Shown here piece after piece: positions 1 through 6,584 of a stretch of 26,936 nt of DNA. A program made the position numbers and the translations under genes. The stretch lies in contig CBDUQN010000041.1 of the NCBI GenBank assembly GCA_965369375.1, positions 1 to 26,936 on the forward strand. Direction: 5' to 3'. The first letter of the stretch is position 1; each line of letters starts with the position of its first letter. This stretch comes from CBDUQN01 sp965369375. GTDB lineage: Bacteria; Krumholzibacteriota; Krumholzibacteriia; Krumholzibacteriales; Krumholzibacteriaceae. The notes under the pieces were generated by a model, which worked only from the letters and a program-made list of their open reading frames with translations, made no database searches and was not told the DNA's origin.

Positions 1-4
1 TCAA

Positions 5-12
5 CCCTCCTT
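5..12 (-). promoter_or_regulatory. Shine-Dalgarno of a gene beyond the left edge
   Basis: Read on the minus strand this is AAGGAGGG, a near-perfect ribosome-binding site. It lies about 60 bases downstream of the STAS gene's stop codon and only a few bases from the window edge. A further minus-strand gene therefore probably starts just outside, as the next member of the HATPase-STAS operon. No coding sequence of that gene is visible here. Confidence 0.45.
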
Positions 13-72
13 GAATTGGATATTAAGTATACGGATTTTATTGAGGTTAGGATTCACTGAAGACAGTATTTT

Positions 73-429
73 TCAGACATTTTTCAGCATGCCGCTTATC
101 GCTTCATCCGCCGTCTTGTAGATCTTCGCGTACTGGGTCAATCCCATGATCTTGAATGTCTTTTCGACGATCGGGGCGCAGCTGCAGAAGGCGAGCTCTC
201 CGCTCGATTCGATCGTTTTCTCGAGGATCTCTATGAGGAAAGAGACACCGATCGAATTGATGATCTTCGATCCCGCGAGATCGAGAAGAAACTGTCTGCC
301 GCCCTTGTCGTGCGCCTCGTCGAATTTCTTCGCAATCGCCTCTCCGCCGAGATTATTGATGTAACCATGGGTGCTGAAGATCCAGATGGAATCTTGTTGG
401 CGGGCTTCAATTTTGAAGGGTTCCATCAT
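73..429 (-). CDS. STAS-domain anti-sigma factor antagonist
   Basis: This 118-aa protein is essentially one STAS domain, the SpoIIAA/RsbV fold. Such antagonists bind an anti-sigma HATPase kinase when unphosphorylated and release the kinase's target. The signature stretch LAGSKIINSIGVSFLIEIL (about residues 51-69) aligns with the family's D-x-S-G-L region and puts the likely phospho-acceptor at Ser59. The usual Ser-Ser-Gly there reads Asn-Ser-Ile-Gly, so phosphorylation at Ser59 is inferred. There is no transmembrane segment, so the protein should be cytoplasmic. GGGGAG lies 9 bases before the first of two adjacent ATG codons. The HATPase gene ends 19 bases upstream, so the two are almost certainly cotranscribed. 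The regulated target is not visible. Confidence 0.85.
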   Translation of the reverse strand: MMEPFKIEARQQDSIWIFSTHGYINNLGGEAIAKKFDEAHDKGGRQFLLDLAGSKIINSIGVSFLIEILEKTIESSGELAFCSCAPIVEKTFKIMGLTQYAKIYKTADEAISGMLKNV

Positions 430-448
430 AATTTATAACTCCCCTATA

Positions 449-895
449 TCAACGCTTCTTGGTCATGGTGATTATCGTCCCGCCCGGACCGGATTCAATA
501 GTGATCGAATCCATCATACCTTCCATAAGCTTGAGCCCCCAACCGCGCTTTCTGATTCCGGGTTGCAGCTTCTTGGCAATATCCGGTATTTCGACCGTCG
601 ATGGATCGAAGCCCGAGCCAAGATCTTTCAAAATGATCGTCAGCTCCGAATCCTCGACGCGAAAGGTGATATATACTTTCCGGTCTTCGCTTTTCGAATG
701 CTCGAACGAATTCAAACACGCCTCGATAAGCGCCATCGAGACCTCGGCGGTCTTGTCTTCGTCGAGCTGCATCACCTCCGCCACCGCCTCGGCTGTCCTG
801 CAGGCCGCGATCTCCATATCCGGCATCATCGGAATGGTGAGCTTTATCTCTTTGACCGGCTCCCGCGGCGCGATGTCTTTGCCCGTATCTTCCAC
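449..895 (-). CDS. Anti-sigma regulatory HATPase (RsbW/SpoIIAB-like serine kinase)
   Basis: This 148-aa GHKL ATPase belongs to the anti-sigma kinase type that binds and phosphorylates STAS antagonists. The ATP-binding boxes are complete. The N box is EACLNSFEH (E58, N62, H66), the G1 box is DLGSGFD (D91, G93, G95), and the G2 box is KRGWGLKLMEGMMD (about 117-129). There is no sensor, histidine-phosphotransfer or membrane domain, which separates it from a sensor histidine kinase. The start is GTG; the only Shine-Dalgarno-like GGAG lies about 14 bases upstream, so initiation looks weak and the start is a little uncertain. It is followed 19 bases later by the STAS gene, the classic partner-switch arrangement. 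No sigma factor and no PP2C/SpoIIE phosphatase is seen, so the partners are encoded elsewhere or off the left edge. Confidence 0.85.
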   Translation of the reverse strand: MEDTGKDIAPREPVKEIKLTIPMMPDMEIAACRTAEAVAEVMQLDEDKTAEVSMALIEACLNSFEHSKSEDRKVYITFRVEDSELTIILKDLGSGFDPSTVEIPDIAKKLQPGIRKRGWGLKLMEGMMDSITIESGPGGTIITMTKKR

Positions 896-946
896 GATTT
901 AAGTATGTGCTCCTTACCGTAATTGAAAAATCGAGCTTCCAACTTT

Positions 947-975
947 CTGATATACGCAATACGGGCAAAAGTCAA
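947..975 (-). promoter_or_regulatory. Sigma-70-type promoter for the HATPase-STAS operon
   Basis: On the minus strand TTGACT (970-975) and TATCAG (947-952) are separated by exactly 17 bases. This would start transcription near 940, about 45 bases before the GTG codon. Five of six -35 bases and four of six -10 bases match consensus. It is a pattern match only. Confidence 0.45.
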
Positions 976-1109
976 GGTAAGTTTCAATATATAAGAGTCT
1001 AAGAAGCGCCGCAGCAAGCCGGATTAAAGCGACGGCGAAGAATATTAAAGGCCAAAAAAGCGCTGCTGCCGCAGGCCGGCCTTCGCCTTGGGCTTTGGTT
1101 TCGAACCGT
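976..1109. other. Intergenic region between divergent promoters
   Basis: This stretch separates two head-to-head promoters and holds no convincing gene. It contains a short inverted repeat, GGCGAAG (1034-1040) and CTTCGCC (1081-1087), around a GC-rich core with GGCCGGCC. It is not followed by a T-tract, so it is not an obvious terminator. It could be an operator or chance. Confidence 0.3.
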
Positions 1110-1138
1110 TTGACTCGGCTGCCCGCCTCTGATAAAAT
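1110..1138 (+). promoter_or_regulatory. Sigma-70-type promoter for the S41 protease gene
   Basis: TTGACT (1110-1115) and TAAAAT (1133-1138) are 17 bases apart, matching five of six consensus bases in each box. Transcription would begin near 1145, leaving a leader of about 100 bases before the ATG. The leader has a small hairpin-forming stretch (about 1174-1190) of unknown meaning. Confidence 0.5.
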
Positions 1139-1244
1139 GCCCCTCTCGATTGTCGTAACGTATTATTCGTATCTCGCGGGCAACCCGAGTGTGATCGCAT
1201 CCGTAATGGTATTCATAGGTCACGTAACAAAAGGAGGATCGATA

Positions 1245-4200
1245 ATGTCTCATGGCATTCGCTCGTATTCGCGCTTCCGCCTGTTGGCGGCGGCATTAGT
1301 CGTAGCATCGATCTCAATCTCGCTCTTGTGTGGTGAGAGTATGGCTTCGGACGCGAGGCCGCTGATGCGCTTTCCCGATGTGCACGGCAACACGATCGTA
1401 TTTGTCTACGGCGAGGATATCTGGTCTGTTTCCGATGACGGCGGCGTCGCCATGCGTCTCACAATACACGACGGCGCGGAGCAATTTCCGAAATTCTCTC
1501 CCGACGGAAATCTTATCGCCTTCACCGGCGAGTATGACGGAAACGCCGACGTCTACGTCATGAATGTTCACGGGGGGGATATAACACGCGTAACGTACAA
1601 TCCGGTTTACGACGAAGTGGTCGGCTGGCATCCGACCAAGAACAAGATACTATTCAGTTCGTCGCGGCGCAGCTTCAACCGTTTCTACCGCCTCTTTCTC
1701 ATTGCTCCCGACGGCACCGGCCTCGAGGAGCTCATCATGCACGAGGCGGTGCAGGGAAGCTTCTCTCCGGATGGAAAGAAAATCGCCTACAACAAAATCT
1801 CGCGGGAGAACCGGACCTGGAAACGCTACCGGGGCGGAACGGCACAGGAAATTTACCTCTTCGATTTCGAGAAGAACAGGGACAGCAAGCTGACCGATTT
1901 CGATGGAACAGACCGGATACCGATGTGGATCGGGGACAAGATCTATTTCAGCTCGGACCGCGACCGCGTGCTCAACATCTACTCATATGATACGGGAACC
2001 GGCGAGGTGGAGCAGATCACCAATCACAAGGAGTACGACGTTCGACGCCCGAGCATGGGGGGGGAGCGAATAGTATACGAACTCGGGGGAAGCCTCTGGC
2101 TGCTCGACGTCAGCTCGAAGGAGACACAAGAGCTCGCCGTCGAAATCAGGACGGATGCACCGGAGATGAGACCCTATATAAAAGAAGTTGATGACTATAT
2201 AACGGGCTGTGACATATCACCATCCGGGAAACGCGTCGTCATCGAGGCCCGGGGCGAGCTATTCACCGTGCCGAAGAAAGACGGGCCGGCGAGAAATCTT
2301 ACACAGACATCCGGCGCGCGGGACAAGGATCCCGCCTGGTCACCGGACGGGAAGTTCATAGCCTATCTGTCGGACGAGGCCGGCGAGTACGATATCTACC
2401 TCGCCGATCCAATGGGCACAAAGGAACCCGTTCGCCTGACAAAATTCAAGGATGGATACCGCCATACATTGCGCTGGTCGCCCGACAGCAAGTATATCGC
2501 CTTCGCCGATCAGACGCTTCACTGCTACTACATCGATGTGGATTCAAAGAAGATCACCGAGGTGGACAGGGCGTACTATGAAAACGTCGATGTGGCTCTC
2601 GATCTCAAGCCTATCTACGATTTCACCTGGTCGCCCGACAGCCGTTACATCGCCTACTCGAAGATGGACGAGGACCTCGTTTACAAAGTCTACATCTACT
2701 CTCTCGATGCCGGGAAAGCACGCTGCGTGAGTAACGGCCTTTTCAACGATTTCGGTCCCGTCTTCTCGAAGGACGGAAAGCACATCTTCTTCATATCGAA
2801 CCGGCGCTTCGATCCGACGTTCTGCGATTTCGAATGGGAGATGGTATACAAGCGTGTCGCCGGGATCTACTGCCTCACACTCGCGAAGGACGGCGAGCCG
2901 CTGCTCCCGTTCAAGAGCGATGAGGAGTCTATCAAGAAAGAAGAAGGGGATAAGAAAGAAGAAGGGGAGGATAAAGAAGAAAAGAAGAGGGAAGAAGACT
3001 CGGAACCCAACGTTGTCATCGATTTCGACGGTCTCTCGGACCGCATCGAGCACATGCCGTTCCCTCGGGGTAACTACCGCTGGCTCGGCGTCAATGAGTC
3101 GGCTCTCTTCTACATGAACAAGGACGAGGGTGACTTCAACCGGTTCGAGTACCGAAGTATCGGCCCGATGGATCTGCACCGCTTCTCATTCGAGGATCGC
3201 GAAGAGAAGACGGTTATCAAGGACATAAACAATTATGCCATTTCCGCCGATGGCAAGAGCATCGTCTATGCACAGCGCGCCAAGGTCGGCATAATCAAGG
3301 CGAGCGACACCGATTCGAAGGGCGAGACGCTCGATCTCTCCGGTCTCAAGATGCGCATCGTTCCCATCGAGGAGTGGACGCAGATCTTCAACGAGGCATG
3401 GCGCATGGAACGTGATTTCTACTACGATCCGGAAATGCACGGGCTCGACTGGAATGTAATGCGGAAGAAATATGGTGCATTGCTGCCGTACGTTTCGTGC
3501 AGGCAGGATATCCGCTTCATCATCGGAGAGCTCATCGGAGAGCTCAACACCTCTCATACGTATGTATTCGGCGGCGACCGCCGGCGTGAAGCCGAGCGCG
3601 TCAATGTCGGCATGCTTGGTGTCGACTGGGAAGTGGATGCGAAGAGTGATCGCTACCGCTTTGGAAAGATACTGCGGGTTCCCGACTGGACGCGCGAAAT
3701 TCTGCCGCCGCTCGCGCGGCCGGGTGTCAATGTACAAGAGGGTGACTATCTCCTGGCGGTCAACGGTCAGGAGGTAACGACCGACAGGAATATATACAGC
3801 TATCTTGTCGATCTTGCCGGGGAGCAGGTCACAATTCTCGTTAATGACAAACCGACACACGAGGATGCGCGCGAGTATACGGTGAAGCCTTTGCGGGGCG
3901 AGTTTACACTCCGTTACCTCGAATGGGTCGAGCACAACCGCCAGGTGGCCGAAAAGGAATCGGGCGGTCTGATAGGGTACATGCATCTGCCCGATACCTA
4001 CCTCGGCAGTGCCCGGGAATTTCCCAAGTATTTCTACGCACAGACACGCAAGAAGGGGCTCATCGTCGACGGGCGTTTCAACGGCGGCGGTCTCGATCCC
4101 GTGATCTTCCTCCAGCGCCTCGAGAAGGATATTCTCACTTACTGGACGCGCAGGTACTCTCACGATCAGACGGACCCGGCAGTGGCGACGAACGCCCACC

Positions 4201-4568
4201 TCGTCTGCCTGACGAACCGGCAGGCCGGCTCGGGCGGGGATATGCTGCCGATGGAATTTCAGATGATGAAGATGGGCCCCGTGATCGGCACGCGCACGTG
4301 GGGGGGTCTCGTCGGCGTTTCGATGTGGATTCCACTTATCGACGGCGGCGGCATGTCCGCTCCCGATTACCGCATATATGATCCGAGCGGCACGTGGATC
4401 GTGGAGAATGTGGGCGTAGAGCCTGATATCGTCATCGATCTCGATCCCGTCGAGATGTCGAATGGGTACGACGCGCAGCTCATGAAGGCGATCGAGGTCC
4501 TCATGAAGAAGATCAAGGAGGACCCGCGGTCGTGGCCGAAGCACGAGCCGTTTCCTGTTGACAGATGA
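1245..4568 (+). CDS. Exported tricorn-like S41 peptidase with beta-propeller repeats and PDZ domain
   Basis: This is a 1107-aa tricorn-protease homologue, an oligopeptide-cleaving serine protease. The reading frame is open further upstream, but ATG 1245 has AAGGAGG 7 bases before it and begins a classical signal peptide: Arg-rich start, hydrophobic residues about 12-28, likely cleavage after S-M-A at 34. The mature protein should be periplasmic, unlike cytoplasmic archaeal tricorn. Order: two sets of TolB/WD-type propeller blades (repeated WSPDG/WSPDS motifs, about 40-660), a helical C1 domain (about 710-790), PDZ (about 820-880) and the S41 core. Catalytic candidates are S770/H771 in NTSHT, nucleophile S996 in AGSGGD, and Glu at 1054 or 1059 in ENVGVEPD. 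A Lys/Glu-rich low-complexity linker (about 560-587) interrupts the propeller region. It appears monocistronic, with its own promoter and terminator. Confidence 0.93.
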   Translation: MSHGIRSYSRFRLLAAALVVASISISLLCGESMASDARPLMRFPDVHGNTIVFVYGEDIWSVSDDGGVAMRLTIHDGAEQFPKFSPDGNLIAFTGEYDGNADVYVMNVHGGDITRVTYNPVYDEVVGWHPTKNKILFSSSRRSFNRFYRLFLIAPDGTGLEELIMHEAVQGSFSPDGKKIAYNKISRENRTWKRYRGGTAQEIYLFDFEKNRDSKLTDFDGTDRIPMWIGDKIYFSSDRDRVLNIYSYDTGTGEVEQITNHKEYDVRRPSMGGERIVYELGGSLWLLDVSSKETQELAVEIRTDAPEMRPYIKEVDDYITGCDISPSGKRVVIEARGELFTVPKKDGPARNLTQTSGARDKDPAWSPDGKFIAYLSDEAGEYDIYLADPMGTKEPVRLTKFKDGYRHTLRWSPDSKYIAFADQTLHCYYIDVDSKKITEVDRAYYENVDVALDLKPIYDFTWSPDSRYIAYSKMDEDLVYKVYIYSLDAGKARCVSNGLFNDFGPVFSKDGKHIFFISNRRFDPTFCDFEWEMVYKRVAGIYCLTLAKDGEPLLPFKSDEESIKKEEGDKKEEGEDKEEKKREEDSEPNVVIDFDGLSDRIEHMPFPRGNYRWLGVNESALFYMNKDEGDFNRFEYRSIGPMDLHRFSFEDREEKTVIKDINNYAISADGKSIVYAQRAKVGIIKASDTDSKGETLDLSGLKMRIVPIEEWTQIFNEAWRMERDFYYDPEMHGLDWNVMRKKYGALLPYVSCRQDIRFIIGELIGELNTSHTYVFGGDRRREAERVNVGMLGVDWEVDAKSDRYRFGKILRVPDWTREILPPLARPGVNVQEGDYLLAVNGQEVTTDRNIYSYLVDLAGEQVTILVNDKPTHEDAREYTVKPLRGEFTLRYLEWVEHNRQVAEKESGGLIGYMHLPDTYLGSAREFPKYFYAQTRKKGLIVDGRFNGGGLDPVIFLQRLEKDILTYWTRRYSHDQTDPAVATNAHLVCLTNRQAGSGGDMLPMEFQMMKMGPVIGTRTWGGLVGVSMWIPLIDGGGMSAPDYRIYDPSGTWIVENVGVEPDIVIDLDPVEMSNGYDAQLMKAIEVLMKKIKEDPRSWPKHEPFPVDR

Positions 4569-4599
4569 TCGAAACGGGGATAAAGTATAATGACCGACG

Positions 4600-4628
4600 A
4601 GGGACGTCTCGGAGAGGCGTCCCTTTTT
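4600..4628 (+). terminator. Rho-independent terminator after the S41 protease gene
   Basis: The arms GGGACG and CGTCCC, with inner pairing TCTC/GAGA, form a GC-rich hairpin directly followed by TTTTT. It lies about 32 bases after the stop codon, on the correct strand. Confidence 0.8.
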
Positions 4629-4770
4629 AACTGTAAGACTTCGATTACGTTACCCGGTGGGTGGGGCGCGATAGATGGTGTGAATATCGAGATGAACTAC
4701 GGATATCGAAAAATATCGAATTTGTTTCTTGATAAATAGTTATAAGAAATATCTTAGTTTACAAATCAAC

Positions 4771-4796
4771 AGGCTTCTATAAAAGGCTCCTATAAA
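4771..4796. repeat. 13-bp tandem duplication across the NIF3 gene's stop codon
   Basis: AGGCTTCTATAAA (4771-4783) is followed directly by AGGCTCCTATAAA (4784-4796), with one mismatch. The second unit contains the minus-strand stop codon of the NIF3 gene (4790-4792). The first unit therefore looks like a local duplication just past the gene's 3' end. The rest of the AT-rich gap back to the terminator at 4628 shows no gene. Confidence 0.6.
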
Positions 4797-5545
4797 CCGG
4801 TCGGAATATCTATGAATCTCGTGCTGAGCCCGAGCTCTCGCGCAAGCAGGCCGCCGAGCGCCTTCAGACCGAGAGTTTCCGTCGCGTAATGCCCCGCGTG
4901 TATAAGGTTTATTCTCGATTCGCGCGCCGTGTGGTACGCGGTGTGTGATGTCTCACCGGTGAGGAGCCCGTCACACCCCGCCCGGGAGGCCTCCTGCGTG
5001 AGGAACGCGCCGCCGCCGGAGACGATCGCGAGCGTTCGAATGCTTCGTGGCCCGAAGCGGAGGGTTTTCACCTCCGCTTTAAGCATCGTTTTAATTTTTT
5101 GTGCGAGTGTTCGAGGCGTGACGGCGCGCGGCAGGCGGCCGAACAGGCCGATTTCCCTGCCGTGGTATGTGCCGAACGGTTTGGGATTCTCGATGCCGAG
5201 CATACCGGCGAGTTGCGCATTGTTACCGATTTCGGGATGGGCGTCGAGCGGCAGGTGAGCCGCGTAAAGGGAGAGCCCGTTCTCGAGAAGCAGCCTGATC
5301 CTCCCCGCCGTAATGCCGGTTATCGGCATAGCCTCCCCCCAGAAGAGGCCGTGATGCACAACGAGAAGATCGGCCTTTGCCCGAACAGCCCGTTTCATGG
5401 AACGCTCGCACGCATCGACGGCAAGCGCGATCTTTGTGACGCTTTTCGATCCTTCGACCTGCAGACCGTTCAGCGACGAGTCTCGGGGGAATTCGCGTAT
5501 CTGCAATGTTTCATCGAGAAAGCGCACGACGGTATCGATTCGCAT
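4790..5545 (-). CDS. NIF3/DUF34 family dinuclear-metal protein (GTP cyclohydrolase 1 type 2 homologue)
   Basis: This 251-aa protein has the normal short (bacterial YbgI-like) NIF3 length, without the inserted PII-like domain of longer relatives. The dinuclear metal ligands are present: H64-H65 in VVHHGLFWG, D101 in LPLDAHPEIGNN, and H219/E223 in HAGHYATETLG. The family forms hexameric rings with two metals per subunit. It is often labelled GTP cyclohydrolase 1 type 2, but its physiological reaction is unsettled, so no specific activity is claimed. The ATG lies one base after the stop of the upstream selenoprotein candidate, which suggests translational coupling. A role in the same metal or redox process is possible but is only inferred from context. 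Confidence 0.9.
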   Translation of the reverse strand: MRIDTVVRFLDETLQIREFPRDSSLNGLQVEGSKSVTKIALAVDACERSMKRAVRAKADLLVVHHGLFWGEAMPITGITAGRIRLLLENGLSLYAAHLPLDAHPEIGNNAQLAGMLGIENPKPFGTYHGREIGLFGRLPRAVTPRTLAQKIKTMLKAEVKTLRFGPRSIRTLAIVSGGGAFLTQEASRAGCDGLLTGETSHTAYHTARESRINLIHAGHYATETLGLKALGGLLARELGLSTRFIDIPTGL

Positions 5546-5546
5546 T

Positions 5547-6584
5547 TTACCTTTCCCTTTTGAGTGCCTGGATTTCGAGCCGTTTGATCTCCTGCTCGTA
5601 CCGGTTTTCTATCTCCATGAGATCCGGATGACGTTTCAGGGCCGGCAGTTCCTCGGCCGTATCGGCGGCGTGTATGCTGATCGTATCATTTGTGTACGTT
5701 ACTTCTATCTCTGTCAGGGATGTGCGCTTACCTCCGGTGTCCACGACGATGGTATTGCCGACCCACCTGCTATACGTCTGCGGATGCTCCTTGCGACCGT
5801 TGATAATGACATCGATATCAGGCACGTTCTTCGCCAGTTCCATGCTCTTCTTCCAACCCTGAAAGCTCAGGGCCACGATGAGATCGCATCCCTCTGCCCT
5901 AAGTTTCGATACGGCTTCGAGAGCCGCTATATCCGGATTCATAATGACAAAGTGATCGTGCACCGTTTTATCTATCGAATGGATAAATGTTGGAAGCACG
6001 ACGCTGAATACTCCGATTTTGAATGCCCCCCTTGTGCCGAAAAGCGTCCTTTTTCCGCCGATTTTCTTGATGATGTAAGGTTCGGCGATGTTTCGTCCCG
6101 AGTCCCTTGCCTTGATGTTGGAAGCGAGGAGGTGAATTCCCATGCGCTTTGCCTTGTGTATAAGCAATTCGTGCCCGAAACGGATCTCGTTCTGGGCGAT
6201 AACGGCGGCGTCGTAGCGGAGCAGCTTCATTCCTTCGAAGAAATACCTGTCCCTGACATCCTGGTGCTTGTTGATGACACCGCTGACGAAATTACCCGTA
6301 TCGAACAGCAGAACATGGTTTTCGGCGCGCCTCGCTTCAATGAGGGAAGCCCACCGGGCCATCCCCGAGTGCCGCTCTTTTTTTCAGCCGCAGGGCTCGC
6401 GGTATCCGTTCAGTTCGTTCGTAAAGAAAATGCTGATCTTCCCGGTGCCGGTCGGCACGTCATCCGAAACGCCGAATTTCGAAATGTATATTTTCAGCGG
6501 TATATAGATAACAATCAGAGCGGCGAAAAAAATCAGAGCCGCTCGTATCAGGGGAAAGTGTTTTCTTTCAGTGTTTCTTATCAT
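5547..6584 (-). CDS. Candidate selenoprotein: membrane-anchored 5'-nucleotidase-fold protein with Cys-Gly-Sec motif
   Basis: Conventional gene calling would split this into a 66-aa and a 271-aa piece. The two are in the same frame, separated only by one TGA (6384-6386) and seven sense codons. Read through, they give 345 aa. Residues about 12-34 form an N-terminal membrane anchor, then a UshA/5'-nucleotidase-type metallophosphatase fold begins (ISIFFTNELNGYREPCG). As I recall the family, many members read EPCGC, then seven variable positions ending in Gly, then (L/M)AR. Here the second Cys is the TGA, with the seven-codon spacing to MARWASLI unchanged, so Sec67 pairs with Cys65 in Cys-Gly-Sec. 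A SECIS-like hairpin follows. Canonical metal motifs are degenerate: NDxHG is NELNG, GD is GN, NHE is NEI, the Ser-His motif is SF and GHTH is GRKE. It overlaps the activator gene by 17 bp. The alternative is a pseudogene made by one Cys-to-stop substitution. Confidence 0.75.
6343..6366 (-). promoter_or_regulatory. SECIS-like hairpin downstream of in-frame UGA
   Basis: In the minus-strand mRNA the lower stem pairs GGGGA with UUCCCU-side bases (one terminal G-U). A single U bulges out, and the upper stem GGCCC pairs with GGGCU (one G-U). The loop is GGU, lying 29-31 bases after the UGA. A short two-part stem, a bulged U below the upper stem and a G-G-U apical loop are the features SelB recognises in the E. 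coli fdhF element, where the loop is about ten bases closer. The match was made by eye, without an energy calculation. Confidence 0.65.

Noticed and set aside
1090..1130. tRNA-like GGTTTCGAACC stretch
   Set aside because: No acceptor stem, D-arm or anticodon arm can be fitted around it, and it overlaps a good -35/-10 promoter.
1095..1244. Upstream extension of the protease frame
   Set aside because: The extension covers the promoter region. ATG 1245 has a strong Shine-Dalgarno and starts a signal peptide.
3186..4544. 452-codon minus-strand frame inside the S41 protease gene
   Set aside because: It is a long antisense shadow in GC-rich coding sequence with no recognisable motifs, while the plus strand encodes the complete S41 catalytic core.
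6384..6386. Nonsense mutation making the 5'-nucleotidase gene a pseudogene
   Set aside because: One Cys-to-stop substitution is possible, but the rest of the frame is intact with family motifs, the stop falls exactly on a Cys position, and a SECIS-like hairpin follows. Sec recoding explains all three; the pseudogene idea is kept only as the alternative.
6384..6386. Alternative genetic code with UGA as Gly or Trp
   Set aside because: Several intact genes here (protease, rsgA, glycosyltransferase, activator) end at TGA at the expected family length, and Trp is encoded by TGG throughout.
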